64,000 nucleotides of DNA from Chitinophaga sancti (GCF_034087045.1 NZ_CP139247.1:4986001-5050000), one strand, 5' to 3'; positions 44,689-54,423 are shown, counted from the first letter of the stretch. Notes: generated from the sequence alone by a model not told the origin. Program-made: numbers and translations.

Positions 44689-47529
44689 TTAAGGTCTTTC
44701 TGAATAAATTGCGATCTCTACGCGTCGGTTCTTTTCTTTGGCAACCTGGGTATTTTCTGTGCTAAGGGGTTTAGTTTGTCCGTAACCGATAGTCGTGATA
44801 TGATCTCCACTCACTCCTTTTGAGGTCAGGTAGGTCTTTACCGCTTCGCTTCTTTTTTCTGAAAGGGTTTGATTAAATGCTGGGGTACCTTCATTATCTG
44901 TATGGCCGCTCAATGTTACGTACCATTCAGGATGAGTTTTCAGCAGGGTGGCCAGGTTGTCCATTGATGACAATGAACCTTTAGCAATATCTGCTTTCGC
45001 ACTCGCAAACTGGAGGTTTGAAAATGCTTTATTTACGATAACTTCTTCTTCTGTTTTTAAGGTCGCTTTTTTAGTTTCACCTGCTGTAGAATCTATCACA
45101 GGTCTCACTTCTTCTGTAGACAACATCGGACCCGGACCTACTGCAAAACGCTGATCAGAGTAGTTCAGTGTAGCGCCTGTCGCAATTACTTCATCTGCCC
45201 TGCTGGCTACAATCTGCCAGGTGAACGCCACATTTGATTTCCCGTTTTGTAACTCTTTTACATCAAAACCATTCGGTGTTTTATTGGTTACATATACACC
45301 GTTACAATCACCTTCCAGCTGGATAAATACTTTCAGCGGATGTTTCTCATCTACACGAATATGTTGCGTAAGCAGTTTGTCAAGATCAATATGCGCTTTA
45401 CCATCTTTCAGTTCACCAGCTCCATAGTCCTGGAACAGAATTTCCGGCGCTTCTGTACAATACAGTAAACGTGGCGTTCCGGTTTCGTCCTTGATAATGG
45501 TAGATTTACTACCTGTAGTGGCATACCCTACAAATGTGCCGGCAGTGGCCTGACCAGCTAAATAAATATTCCCGATCACTGAACTACCATAGCGACTTTC
45601 GAAATACCCACCCCAGCGACCGGCATCACCACCGGAATTGGTGGAACTCTTGCCATAACCACTCACACCGATATAACCCACCCCGGATACACCTGTACCA
45701 CCTGAAGATGGTGCAATGACGGACATATTGTTACCACCACCTGCTACACCTACACCTGCTGTAGTATTGGAGATACCACCAATACCTACCACACCGTAGT
45801 TATTACCGTTACCAAGTACACCTGCACCGGATGTAGGACCCTGCAATAATGAAGTATTCGTATAATCAATGTTGTTACCTATCCCCAGCAAACCTACCCC
45901 ATTAGTACTCTGTGCCCAACCAATCATACCTGCACCATACGCACCGCTGGATGTATATATAAAGGGAGATCGCGTGGAACCAAAGATCCCATACCCCCCT
46001 GTATTGGAATAGTTTTCACCTTTAATAGGAAGAGAACCCTTACTGTTTGACCAGCCATATACACCGGCGCCTGCAGAGGATACCCCCTGTATACCATAAC
46101 CATTACTATAGTTACGGCCATAGATCGCCGCAGTACTGTTAGAGTTATAACCATTGATCGCGTGATCTGTACTAGGTTCGCTTGCATTCAGTGCCAATGG
46201 CGCACCACCCCCGAATACCGTGAATACGGCCTGCCCCTGGGAAGAAGCAGTATCCGCACTACCATTCACAAACACCCTGGAAGTATTGGTGAAGTGTATT
46301 CTTTCCTGTTGCGTACCATTACCATTTGTTTTGATGGCAAAAGCCGCTGTATCCAGTGTACCTATAAAATCAGTGTTCGAATTCGTACCCGTATTACCTG
46401 TCGTGAGCCAAACCTTTTTAGTCGCTTTCAATGTATCTGTGCTGGCAGTTGTCGCGAGACCTAACAGACCAGTGGTTTCATAATCCAGCGTTTTCATCGT
46501 CCAGCCTGTACCACCTTCTGCCAGTACCTGCCAGGTTGTGCCATCATAAATATAAGATGCACGATCAGTGGTATTATAATAAGCCTGGTTCAATGTAGGG
46601 GAGGTGGGTGCGGTTGCAAAAGATCCCAGCCAGGAAATGCCTATTCCCTGCACACCATCTTCGGCAAGCACCTGCCACGCTGTACCATCGTAGATATAAG
46701 ATTTTCTATCTGTAGAGTTGTAATAAGCCTGGTTGAGCGAAGCAGTCGCCGGTGTAGCAGTCAGGGTACCGAGCCAAACGAGCGTCGTACCATCCACACC
46801 ATCCTGTGCCATGATCTGCCAAGCAGTACCATCATAGATAAACGACTTTTTGAGCGTCATATCGTAGTAGGCCTGGTTGGAAACAGGTCCGGTAGGTTCG
46901 GTGGTGAAAGCGCCCAGCCAGGTCACAGAAGTACCATCCTGGGTCATAATCTGCCATACCCCTGTACTATCGTAGATATAAGATTTCCTGTCAACACTGT
47001 TATAGTAAGCGTCGCCGGTAACAGCAGTCAGCGGTGCCGCGGTCAGTGTACCTTTCCAGCTAATGCCAGTACCGGTGCCGGTTCCGCCGGAACTGGATCC
47101 ACCGTTGGCCGCATACAATGCATAGGGTACGGCAAACATCTGTACAGGGCTGCCAATCGCTTCATAATTACCGGATGAGGTCATATCTGCATAAGCCTGC
47201 AGCCATACATAACCACTGCTCCATGGAATGGCACTCCATGACCCGGTGATCACGGTGCCTTTACCAATTACAGCAGAAATAATACCCTGTTGGGAACTTA
47301 CTAAAGAATTTACTTCTTCATATACAGGGGCACTGTTATATTCAGCAGAAAAAGAGAACTTAACCATCACCGGCAGGTTCGCAGCTACGCCCTGGGTACT
47401 GGTCTTTCTCAAAACCGCCTGATAATTCATACCTTGTAAACCGGTAATGCCTGTATTGGTAGTTTGAGCACTTACACTGCTTACACACACTAAAAAAGGA
47501 AGAAGTAAAATGAGTAAAATTGCTTTCAT
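44689..47529 (-). CDS. Large modular surface protein with C-terminal OmpA domain
   Basis: 946 residues. After a signal peptide comes a domain common to Bacteroidota tail-fibre-like proteins (GMNYQAVLRKT to MFAVPYALYAANG, about 32-141). Four repeats of about 47 residues follow (157-200, 203-244, 251-292, 299-340), each with QAYYN, SYIYDGT and WQ signatures. Residues 420-690 are glycine-rich repeats (GVYGWS, GVGLLGIGN, GVVGIGG) resembling fibre shafts. The C-terminus (about 835-946) is an OmpA peptidoglycan-binding domain with LSGHTDNEGTP and NRRVEIAIY. It looks like an adhesin or stalk anchored to peptidoglycan. First gene of a two-gene operon. Confidence 0.85.
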   Translation of the reverse strand: MKAILLILLLPFLVCVSSVSAQTTNTGITGLQGMNYQAVLRKTSTQGVAANLPVMVKFSFSAEYNSAPVYEEVNSLVSSQQGIISAVIGKGTVITGSWSAIPWSSGYVWLQAYADMTSSGNYEAIGSPVQMFAVPYALYAANGGSSSGGTGTGTGISWKGTLTAAPLTAVTGDAYYNSVDRKSYIYDSTGVWQIMTQDGTSVTWLGAFTTEPTGPVSNQAYYDMTLKKSFIYDGTAWQIMAQDGVDGTTLVWLGTLTATPATASLNQAYYNSTDRKSYIYDGTAWQVLAEDGVQGIGISWLGSFATAPTSPTLNQAYYNTTDRASYIYDGTTWQVLAEGGTGWTMKTLDYETTGLLGLATTASTDTLKATKKVWLTTGNTGTNSNTDFIGTLDTAAFAIKTNGNGTQQERIHFTNTSRVFVNGSADTASSQGQAVFTVFGGGAPLALNASEPSTDHAINGYNSNSTAAIYGRNYSNGYGIQGVSSAGAGVYGWSNSKGSLPIKGENYSNTGGYGIFGSTRSPFIYTSSGAYGAGMIGWAQSTNGVGLLGIGNNIDYTNTSLLQGPTSGAGVLGNGNNYGVVGIGGISNTTAGVGVAGGGNNMSVIAPSSGGTGVSGVGYIGVSGYGKSSTNSGGDAGRWGGYFESRYGSSVIGNIYLAGQATAGTFVGYATTGSKSTIIKDETGTPRLLYCTEAPEILFQDYGAGELKDGKAHIDLDKLLTQHIRVDEKHPLKVFIQLEGDCNGVYVTNKTPNGFDVKELQNGKSNVAFTWQIVASRADEVIATGATLNYSDQRFAVGPGPMLSTEEVRPVIDSTAGETKKATLKTEEEVIVNKAFSNLQFASAKADIAKGSLSSMDNLATLLKTHPEWYVTLSGHTDNEGTPAFNQTLSEKRSEAVKTYLTSKGVSGDHITTIGYGQTKPLSTENTQVAKEKNRRVEIAIYSERP

Positions 47530-47900
47530 CTCATAGGATATTTGGCCTGCGCTATAAATATAAATAATATCAAGTTAAAATATATTATTATATAATAACT
47601 TAAATATAGTAAAGATAGTGTTAATAATTTAGAATTTTCGGAGAAAGTGTCTTTTTTGCATGCTTTTGCCATCAGGATATGCAAAAATGGCCGAATTCAG
47701 GTACGGTATTGTTTGATGGTCAAGGATTAGAGCTGAATATTAAATTTATTGGAATAGTAAGTAGCACTAACAAAAACGCTGAATATCAAATGCTTCCTGC
47801 ATTTCATTGTGACATATTACCCCTGACTAATGTCATTTTCACCAGGCTTTACTTTTTGCTGCTGGCACCGTATATTGGGTGTTCTAAAGGATTTCGAGAT
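47530..47900. other. Divergent intergenic region upstream of the surface cassette and GH92 gene
   Basis: 370 AT-rich bases between divergent genes. A + frame runs open into GH92 from 47679 but lacks protein-like features and a signal; the gene start at 47901 is much better. Promoters for both operons must lie here, but I see no convincing consensus. Confidence 0.4.
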
Positions 47901-50186
47901 ATGAAATTGGGACTCATGCATTACCCAATGCTGGCAGCGGCGTTGCTCGCTTCCGGCATTCAATTAAACGGTCAGTCTAAAAAGACAGTTGTTACAGGCA
48001 CTAAGGTTTACAAACCAGTAGATTATGTAGATCCTTACATCGGATCGGGCGGCCACGGCCACGTATTTGTAGGTGCAAACGTGCCTTTTGGTGCGGTGCA
48101 GGTAGGGCCTACCAATATTACCAAAGGGTGGGACTGGTGCTCCGGGTATCATTACTCTGACAGTGTCATGATCGGTTTTTCGCAGACACACCTGAGTGGT
48201 ACCGGTATCGGTGACCTGGGCGACGTACTGATTATGCCCTATACCGGCAAGGTACGTACGAACCGTGGTACACAGGATGATCCAACCAGCGGCTATGGCT
48301 CGCACTACACCCACGCACACGAAACGGCAAAACCAGGTTATTATGCCGTAACGCTGGAAGATTACAAAATTAAGGTGGAACTCACCGCTTCTGAAAGAGT
48401 AGGCTTTCATAAGTATACCTTCCCGCAGAACGATGAAGGTCATATTATTGTAGACCTGAAAGAAGGGATCGGTTGGGATGCTCCCGTAGAAACTTACATC
48501 ACCCAAAAGGATGAATATACCCTGATGGGGTATCGCTATTCTAAAGGATGGGCGGTAGACCAGCGCCTGTGGTTCGCCATCAAAAGTAATGTTCCAATGA
48601 AGGACTTTACTGTGTATAATGCCGATGTGCTGCAATCAGGCACTACTGCCAGGGGCAAAGAAGTGAAAGGGGTGATCTCCTTTCAAAAAGCCCCTGCCAC
48701 GGTACTCCTGAAAGTGGGTATTTCCCCTGTTAGCAGTGAGAATGCCCTAAAGAATATCGATGCAGAAATTCCGGGATGGGACTTTGCTGCCGTGACAAAG
48801 ACAGCAAATGAAAAATGGAATAAGGAGCTGTCAAAAGTAAGTCTGACTACCAGGAATGATTCTGCAAAAACGATATTCTATACTTCCTTATATCATACCA
48901 TGATCGCACCGTCATTGTTCAATGACCATAATGGTGCATACCGTGGTACAGATAAGCAGGAGTATGCGAACCCGGGTTTCAACAACTACACCGTATTTTC
49001 TCTCTGGGATATTTACCGTTCAGATATGCCGATGTACACCCTGTTGCAACCTGAGCGTGTAAGCGGGTTTGTAAATTCTATGCTGGCTATTTACAAACAA
49101 CAGGGCAAACTGCCGATCTGGCCACTGATGGGCAATGAAACGGATTGTATGTTGGGATACCATGCAGTACCTTTTATTGCTGATGCATACCTGAAAGGAT
49201 ATACCGGTTTTGATCCAAACGAAGCTTTTGAAGCCATGAAAGCTTCTGCTACAAGAGATGATTATGGCATGAAGGATATCAAAGCGAAAGGCTATATCTC
49301 TTCCGAACATGAAAAGGAGTCCGTGTCCAAAGCGATGGAATACGCAATCGACGACTGGTGTATAGCAGCCATGGCAAAGAAACTGGGTCGTACCGAAGAC
49401 TTTGAATATTTCTCTAAACGGGCAACTTATTACAAGAACTACTTCGATCCTTCCATACGTTTTGTGCGACCAAGAATGGATGATGGTAGCTGGAAAACGC
49501 CTTTTGACCCTTTTAATTCTATCCATGAATTCGGAGATTTTACCGAGGGCAATAGCTGGCAGTATACCTGGCTGGTACCACAGGATCCGGAAGGCCTGAT
49601 TGCCCTGCTGGGTGGCGATGAGCCGTTCACAAAAAAACTTGATAGCCTGTTCACCGCTTCAGGTGATATGGGTGACAAGGCAAGTAGTGATATCTCTGGT
49701 CTGATCGGGATGTATGCACATGGCAACGAACCAAGCCATCACGTCACTTACCTCTACGCTTATGCCGGTAACCAGTGGAAGACGGCAGAAAAGGTAAGAC
49801 AGGTGGTCAATGAATTCTATACCACTACGCCCGAAGGGCTGGCGGGTAACGAGGATTGTGGTGCCATGTCTTCCTGGTATGTAATGTCTTCATTAGGTTT
49901 CTACCCTGTAAACCCTGCAAAAGGAATTTATGTACTGGGTAGCCCGCTGTTTGATAAGGCAGTGCTGAAATTAGCCGGTGGAAAAACCTTTACGGTGGAG
50001 ACGGTGAACAATAGCGGGACGAATATCTATATCCAGAGCGCTACGCTGAATGGTAAGCCGTATAAGAACAGTTATATCCGTCATGCGGATATGGTGAAAG
50101 GAGGGGTGCTGAAAATCAAAATGGGCCCTCAGCCAAACTATAATTTTGGTAAGGCACCAGAAAATCGCCCGGATTCTAAATTCTGA
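47901..50186 (+). CDS. GH92 family alpha-mannosidase
   Basis: 761-residue exported exo-alpha-mannosidase. The ATG at 47901 gives a good signal peptide (MLAAALLASGIQLNGQ). Family landmarks are VDYVDPYIGSGGHGHVFVGANVPFGAVQVGP, GFSQTHLSGTG, ERVGFHKYTF, FSLWDIYRSDMPMYTLLQP, GNETDCMLGYHAVPFIADAY, HVTYLYAYAG and EDCGAMSSWYVMSSLGFYPVNP, covering the calcium- and substrate-binding residues. Substrate linkage (alpha-1,2 or other) cannot be read from sequence. No SusC/D is adjacent. Ends at a strong terminator. Confidence 0.95.
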   Translation: MKLGLMHYPMLAAALLASGIQLNGQSKKTVVTGTKVYKPVDYVDPYIGSGGHGHVFVGANVPFGAVQVGPTNITKGWDWCSGYHYSDSVMIGFSQTHLSGTGIGDLGDVLIMPYTGKVRTNRGTQDDPTSGYGSHYTHAHETAKPGYYAVTLEDYKIKVELTASERVGFHKYTFPQNDEGHIIVDLKEGIGWDAPVETYITQKDEYTLMGYRYSKGWAVDQRLWFAIKSNVPMKDFTVYNADVLQSGTTARGKEVKGVISFQKAPATVLLKVGISPVSSENALKNIDAEIPGWDFAAVTKTANEKWNKELSKVSLTTRNDSAKTIFYTSLYHTMIAPSLFNDHNGAYRGTDKQEYANPGFNNYTVFSLWDIYRSDMPMYTLLQPERVSGFVNSMLAIYKQQGKLPIWPLMGNETDCMLGYHAVPFIADAYLKGYTGFDPNEAFEAMKASATRDDYGMKDIKAKGYISSEHEKESVSKAMEYAIDDWCIAAMAKKLGRTEDFEYFSKRATYYKNYFDPSIRFVRPRMDDGSWKTPFDPFNSIHEFGDFTEGNSWQYTWLVPQDPEGLIALLGGDEPFTKKLDSLFTASGDMGDKASSDISGLIGMYAHGNEPSHHVTYLYAYAGNQWKTAEKVRQVVNEFYTTTPEGLAGNEDCGAMSSWYVMSSLGFYPVNPAKGIYVLGSPLFDKAVLKLAGGKTFTVETVNNSGTNIYIQSATLNGKPYKNSYIRHADMVKGGVLKIKMGPQPNYNFGKAPENRPDSKF

Positions 50187-50202
50187 TTTTTTATAACTGA
50201 TC

Positions 50203-50241
50203 AAAAAGCCGCTTTTGTCCGTCGGGCAAAAGCGGCTTTTT
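50203..50241 (+). terminator. Intrinsic terminator after GH92
   Basis: AAAAAGCCGCTTTTG (50203-50217) and CAAAAGCGGCTTTTT (50227-50241) form a perfect 15-bp stem with a 9-base loop, followed by GTTTTTG. The 263 bases from here to the FecR gene are AT-rich and hold no further gene. Confidence 0.9.
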
Positions 50242-50504
50242 GTTTTTGCTGCCTGCCTGCGGCTAAAAATCAGACCCCGCATTCAAATCCTGGCCGAAGG
50301 TTATGAAATTGATAAAATACTACTCAAATTTGCGAAAATAATATAGCGTATAAAATAATAAGCGTAAGAAAAACAACTTGTTATCTCAAATCATTAACTG
50401 GTAATTAACTTAATTATCAAACAGATGGTCCTAACTTCGATGCAATAGATTGCAATAGAAATTCACGTGCAGAAGCCACCGTCTTATTTAACAAGGAATT
50501 ATTT

Positions 50505-51674
50505 ATGATGATCGAGAATCACGAGCACATTTACCAGCTCCTTTTGGAAAAACGAAACGGTACCATCAGCGAAGCAGACGATGCCTGGGTCGCAGGTCTT
50601 ATCGACAGCCACGAAGAGATCGCCCTTATGTGGCGTGCCCTGAAACATAGCTACATCACCCCCGGGGAAGAAGCCTTCTGGTATCAGATCGATGAAAATG
50701 CTGCCTGGAAAAATGTAAAAAGCCAGCTCACCGTACCGGGCAAAAAGGTTCACATGAACCGTACGCTCCTGATGGCCGCTGTCATCACGGCCCTCGTAGC
50801 CCTTGCCATCAGCGCCGTTTGGCGTTCCGGTATCTGGCAAAAAGATACCCCTCTGCCACTCGCTACTGCCAACAACCCCGTAGGCACCGTTCCCGGTTTG
50901 CAATTACAACTTGCCAACGGTAGCACAGTAGCCCTGCCGTACAACCAGGCCCGTCAGCAAATAACTGCCGGTGACGTTCAGCTGAGTGCCGGCGCCAAAC
51001 AATTACAATATACAGCCAGTGGAAATATGGGAGAAGGGTTCAATACACTGACCGTTCCCCCCAAAATGGATTATAAACTCGCCCTTTCTGACGGTACAGA
51101 AGTATGGCTGAATGCCACCTCCAAACTCCGCTTCCCCTTCGCTTTCAACGGCGATAAAAGGGAAGTATACCTGGAAGGCGAGGGCTACTTCAATGTTGCA
51201 AAGAAAGACGGACAGCCTTTTATTGTACACACTGCCCACACAGATATTACCGTACTCGGTACCACGTTCAATGTGAACGCATACAACAAAGACGTAACCA
51301 CTACCTCCCTGGTAACAGGTAAGGTGCTGACTAAATCCGGCAACGAGGAAGTAACCCTGAAACCCGGCCAGCAGGTAGCATACAATACCAGTAACAAATA
51401 CAGCGTGGACAACTTTGACGCTGACGAAGTACTGGCTTGGATGCGTGGTCTCTATGTCTTCCACAACACCTCTTTGGAACACATCGCTACTGTAATAGAG
51501 CGGTGGTATGGCGTAAAAGTAGTGTTCGACGACCCTTCCCTCGCTGGCAAGAAATTTACCGGTGGACTGGAAAAACTTCAGACCCTTGATTACTTCCTCG
51601 AAACACTACAGATCATTGGAGATGTAGATCACTACTACGACAATGACATATTGCACCTGAAATTGAAGAAATAA
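50505..51674 (+). CDS. FecR family anti-sigma protein (orphan)
   Basis: 389-residue transmembrane anti-sigma regulator. The cytoplasmic N-terminus (1-80, IYQLLLEKRNGTISEADDAWVAGLI, then FWYQIDENAAWKNV) fits the sigma-binding part. A single membrane helix spans about 84-104. The periplasmic part has the FecR domain (TLTVPPKMDYKLALSDGTEVWLNATSKLRFP, VYLEGEGYFNVA, TVLGTTFNVNAY) and a C-terminal STN-like region (LEHIATVIERWYGVKVVFDD). Normally such genes sit beside an ECF sigma factor and a SusC-type receptor; neither is adjacent here. Confidence 0.93.
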   Translation: MMIENHEHIYQLLLEKRNGTISEADDAWVAGLIDSHEEIALMWRALKHSYITPGEEAFWYQIDENAAWKNVKSQLTVPGKKVHMNRTLLMAAVITALVALAISAVWRSGIWQKDTPLPLATANNPVGTVPGLQLQLANGSTVALPYNQARQQITAGDVQLSAGAKQLQYTASGNMGEGFNTLTVPPKMDYKLALSDGTEVWLNATSKLRFPFAFNGDKREVYLEGEGYFNVAKKDGQPFIVHTAHTDITVLGTTFNVNAYNKDVTTTSLVTGKVLTKSGNEEVTLKPGQQVAYNTSNKYSVDNFDADEVLAWMRGLYVFHNTSLEHIATVIERWYGVKVVFDDPSLAGKKFTGGLEKLQTLDYFLETLQIIGDVDHYYDNDILHLKLKK

Positions 51675-51713
51675 TTGTTATTCAGACAATTATAGATTTC
51701 GATAAAATAAAAG

Positions 51714-52379
51714 CTAACTTAATATCCGGTACTGCTGCTGCAAATTCCGGATGGCGTACTTGATCAGGGAATTATGCCCTGTCAGGTTTAGCTTTTTTGA
51801 AATGTTGTGCCTGTGGTTCTCAACAGTCTTGATACTAATGTTGAGTGCCTGTGCAATTTCTTTAGTGCTCAATCCTTCCGCAATCATCTGCATAATGCGT
51901 AGTTCTGTTTTACTCAGTTTGCTGTGTATCTCCGGGGCAACTACAGGCATAGACACAATTGTGGTATGCTTTTTCTCCCGATGTTGCAGGTTGAAAACCG
52001 TAAACCTTGTGATCCTCGATTTAATGCTCATGAGCAGTTCTTTGCTCTTAAAAGGCTTGGTCAGAAAATCATCTGCACCGAGATTCATTCCCATCCGCAT
52101 ATCTTCCTTACTTTCTTTGCCACTGATCAGTATAATGGGTAAATGCTGTAGTGTGGGGTCGTTTCGCAATTCCATAAGGAAGTGGTAACCACTGCCACCT
52201 CTCAGTTTTACGCCACATAAAATGAGGTCCGGTTTAAACTGACGGCTCATGTACATCCCTTCTTCAGGGGTTGTACTGGTGATCAGATCGTAGTTGTGTA
52301 GGGTTAGCAGCTGCTGGATTTTCCGGATTAAAGCAGTGTCTTCCTCCAAGAGTAAAATTTTATAGATTGGTGCTGTCAT
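51714..52379 (-). CDS. LuxR-type response regulator lacking the phospho-acceptor Asp
   Basis: 221 residues. Residues 6-125 have a receiver fold with the N-terminal acidic cluster EED (12-14), Ser86 and Lys108 in FLTKPF, but where the phospho-acceptor Asp should be (PDLILxD) it reads PDLILCG, leaving Gly56. The C-terminal LuxR-type helix-turn-helix is intact (LSKTELRIMQMIAEGLSTKEIAQALN, then KTVENHRHNI). So it is probably a pseudo-receiver regulator controlled by something other than phosphorylation. No kinase is adjacent. Confidence 0.88.
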   Translation of the reverse strand: MTAPIYKILLLEEDTALIRKIQQLLTLHNYDLITSTTPEEGMYMSRQFKPDLILCGVKLRGGSGYHFLMELRNDPTLQHLPIILISGKESKEDMRMGMNLGADDFLTKPFKSKELLMSIKSRITRFTVFNLQHREKKHTTIVSMPVVAPEIHSKLSKTELRIMQMIAEGLSTKEIAQALNISIKTVENHRHNISKKLNLTGHNSLIKYAIRNLQQQYRILS

Positions 52380-52931
52380 TCAATTTAATTTGAGCTGGTT
52401 TATACGTTCTCGTTAGGCCTGTTTTCGCTGCATAGGGGCCTTTTTTAGTTCGCTGGTTCTCATCAAGAACGCATATCTCCTGCTGACGTGGTTTAATAGG
52501 ACTGATAAATGCCACTGTTAGATTGAATAAATTTTCCCTCTCTGATTGGTGAAAGCGATGGATAATAGTTGGTTCCTTTCTCCAAAGTTGCAGGTAATGT
52601 GCTAATGACCATACTCATGTTTTTTTAGTCTAATAATAATGTCTTTTTCCTAGTGGGGTTTTTCAAGAAGATAGGTATGGATTCCAACTGCTGACCTGCA
52701 CGTAAATATGCGTCAAATAACCGCCCCTTTTGCCTTTTCAGCTGTGGTCGATGCTTAAAATAAGTGTTAGTACCTAGAAATATGTGTGTCCTTACTCATT
52801 TTATAAAAAAGCATGCCAATAAATGTAGTTTTGACGACAACAATTTTACATCTTTACAGTAACAAATGCATAAAGCATTTAAAACTAGATATATTCAGTG
52901 TAAAAATTAACATCAATAAGGTATAAAATTT
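52380..52931. other. 550-bp intergenic region with a promoter-like site
   Basis: No protein gene seen. A short AGGCC/GGCCT inverted repeat with six T follows at 52415-52446. A -7-like element TAGTTTTG lies at 52826-52833. The stretch 52790-52930 is strongly AT-rich. Together with the hairpin at 53224-53250 these suggest a short plus-strand transcript. Confidence 0.4.
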
Positions 52932-53138
52932 ATGTCTTATTACATTGATTTAATTTTTTGGAACGATATACAAGTGAAACAGGAAGAGTATAGCTCAAAA
53001 TTGATAGAGAGCCATATCCATAATAAAGCCAGACTCTCGCTAAGCCTTGGTATGCGTATTGGGTACCAGGGCAATTGCGATAGATTTGGGAACCCAAGGC
53101 TACAAGCTGTGTATCCCTCTATACCAGGCTCTGCATAG
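52932..53138 (+). CDS. Possible small protein of a short transcript
   Basis: 68 codons (MSYYIDLIFWNDIQVKQEEY at the start), no signal peptide and no recognised family. Support comes only from a TAGTTTTG promoter-like site about 100 bp upstream and a terminator-like hairpin at 53224-53250 downstream. The opposite strand over 52940-53206 also has an open frame with a signal-like N-terminus, so the true product is unclear. It may equally be a noncoding RNA. Confidence 0.25.
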   Translation: MSYYIDLIFWNDIQVKQEEYSSKLIESHIHNKARLSLSLGMRIGYQGNCDRFGNPRLQAVYPSIPGSA

Positions 53139-53223
53139 GAACTGTGTAACCCCACGGTAAATATATAGAACAGCGCCAGGTACCTTATTAATACACAGGT
53201 TTTCATAGGATAGATAACTAAAT

Positions 53224-53251
53224 TGCCGCCTATTCCTGGGCGGCATTTCGT
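53224..53251 (+). terminator. Terminator-like hairpin of a short plus-strand transcript
   Basis: TGCCGCC (53224-53230) pairs with GGCGGCA (53239-53245), loop of 8, followed by TTTCGTTTTT. Orientation of the T run supports a plus-strand transcript ending here. Confidence 0.6.
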
Positions 53252-53260
53252 TTTTCAGGC

Positions 53261-53490
53261 AGTCATGACCTGTATTTTTCTTCTGCGCACAATCCCTTTT
53301 CCGCCAGTCACTGCCTGTATATTCTTTTGCCAGCCATCCCTTTCCCGCTAGTCACTGCCTGTATATTCTTTTGCCAGCCATCCCTTTCCCGCTAGTCACT
53401 GCCTGTATATTCTTCTGCCAGCCATCCCTTTCCCGCTAGTCGCTGCCTGTATATTCTTCTGCCAGCCATCCCTTTCCCGCCATTTGCCCT
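53261..53490. repeat. Tandem 44-bp repeats
   Basis: Four good units start at 53307, 53351, 53395 and 53439 (GTCACTGCCTGTATATTCTT and CCAGCCATCCCTTTCCCGC blocks), with a degenerate unit at 53261. Like the large array at 37.7 kb, the + strand is pyrimidine-rich. The following 150 bases to the SGNH gene are also pyrimidine-rich and hold no gene. Confidence 0.88.
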
Positions 53491-53655
53491 CCCCATTACC
53501 GCCTCCTGCCTTCCCTCCGCCATACTTTCATTCCCACTTCCATTTTACCATTCCCACCACCCGTTTCCTTTTGATTAAATAATTCATTAGTTTTATTCCG
53601 CAGGTCTTCAGACCCTTCTAACAGCAATGTATATACTATTAACTTAAATAATTCC

Positions 53656-54423
53656 ATGGAACAATCCACTACTCACTCAGCCCGGAGAAAGTTTCTTCGC
53701 AACCTATCGCTTGGAACCCTGGCCGCCGCTGCTCTTCCTGAAATCTCATTCGCCCATGCACATAGTGAAAGCGCCAAAAAAATCACCCTGAAAAAGGACG
53801 CTGTCATCCTGTTCCAGGGCGATTCTATCACCGACGCCGGCCGTAAAAGAGATCAAAATGAAGCAAATCATGGCGGTGCACTCGGCACCGGGTACGCTTT
53901 CCTCGCCGCCGCCGCTTTGTTGAAACAATTCCCTGACCGGAACCTGAAAATCTATAACAGGGGCATCAGTGGGAATAAAGTATACCAACTGGCAGAACGC
54001 TGGGATAACGACTGCCTCAACCTGCAGCCGGATGTACTCAGCATTCTCATTGGGGTGAATGACTATTGGCATACCCTGACCGGTAACTATACCGGTACCA
54101 TTAAAACCTATAAGGATGATTTTACTGCCCTCCTGGACCGTACTAAACAAAAATTACCGGATGTACAGCTGATTATCGGGGAGCCTTTCGCTGTGAACCA
54201 TGTGAAGGCTGTAGATGATAAATGGTTCCCGGCTTTTAATGATTATCGTGCAGCTGCAAAGGAGATAGCAGGGAAGTATAATGCCATCTTTATTCCTTAC
54301 CAGGATATATTTGATAAGGCACAGCAATCTGCGCCCGGGAGCTACTGGACAGGAGATGGCGTGCACCCCAGCCTGGCAGGTGCAGAGCTGATGGCAGGTA
54401 GCTGGTTAAATACCGTTAAATGA
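53656..54423 (+). CDS. SGNH/GDSL-type esterase, Tat-exported
   Basis: 255 residues. A twin-arginine signal (SARRKFLRNLSLGTLAAAAL) directs export. SGNH blocks: GDSIT with Ser57, NRGISGNKV, GVND (133-136) and DGVHPS with Asp234 and His237. Probably deacetylates a polysaccharide or similar ester; substrate unknown. Followed by a bidirectional terminator. Confidence 0.9.
   Translation: MEQSTTHSARRKFLRNLSLGTLAAAALPEISFAHAHSESAKKITLKKDAVILFQGDSITDAGRKRDQNEANHGGALGTGYAFLAAAALLKQFPDRNLKIYNRGISGNKVYQLAERWDNDCLNLQPDVLSILIGVNDYWHTLTGNYTGTIKTYKDDFTALLDRTKQKLPDVQLIIGEPFAVNHVKAVDDKWFPAFNDYRAAAKEIAGKYNAIFIPYQDIFDKAQQSAPGSYWTGDGVHPSLAGAELMAGSWLNTVK

Noticed and set aside
47679..47900. N-terminal extension of the GH92 protein
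   Set aside because: The extra residues do not resemble GH92 or a leader, while the ATG at 47901 gives a clean signal peptide.
47964..48635. Minus-strand open frame inside the GH92 gene
   Set aside because: Antisense to strong GH92 motifs, with no family resemblance of its own.
52940..53206. Minus-strand frame with a signal-like N-terminus
   Set aside because: Terminator orientation and the promoter-like site favour the plus strand, and the frame has no recognisable domain after the leader. Kept only as an alternative.
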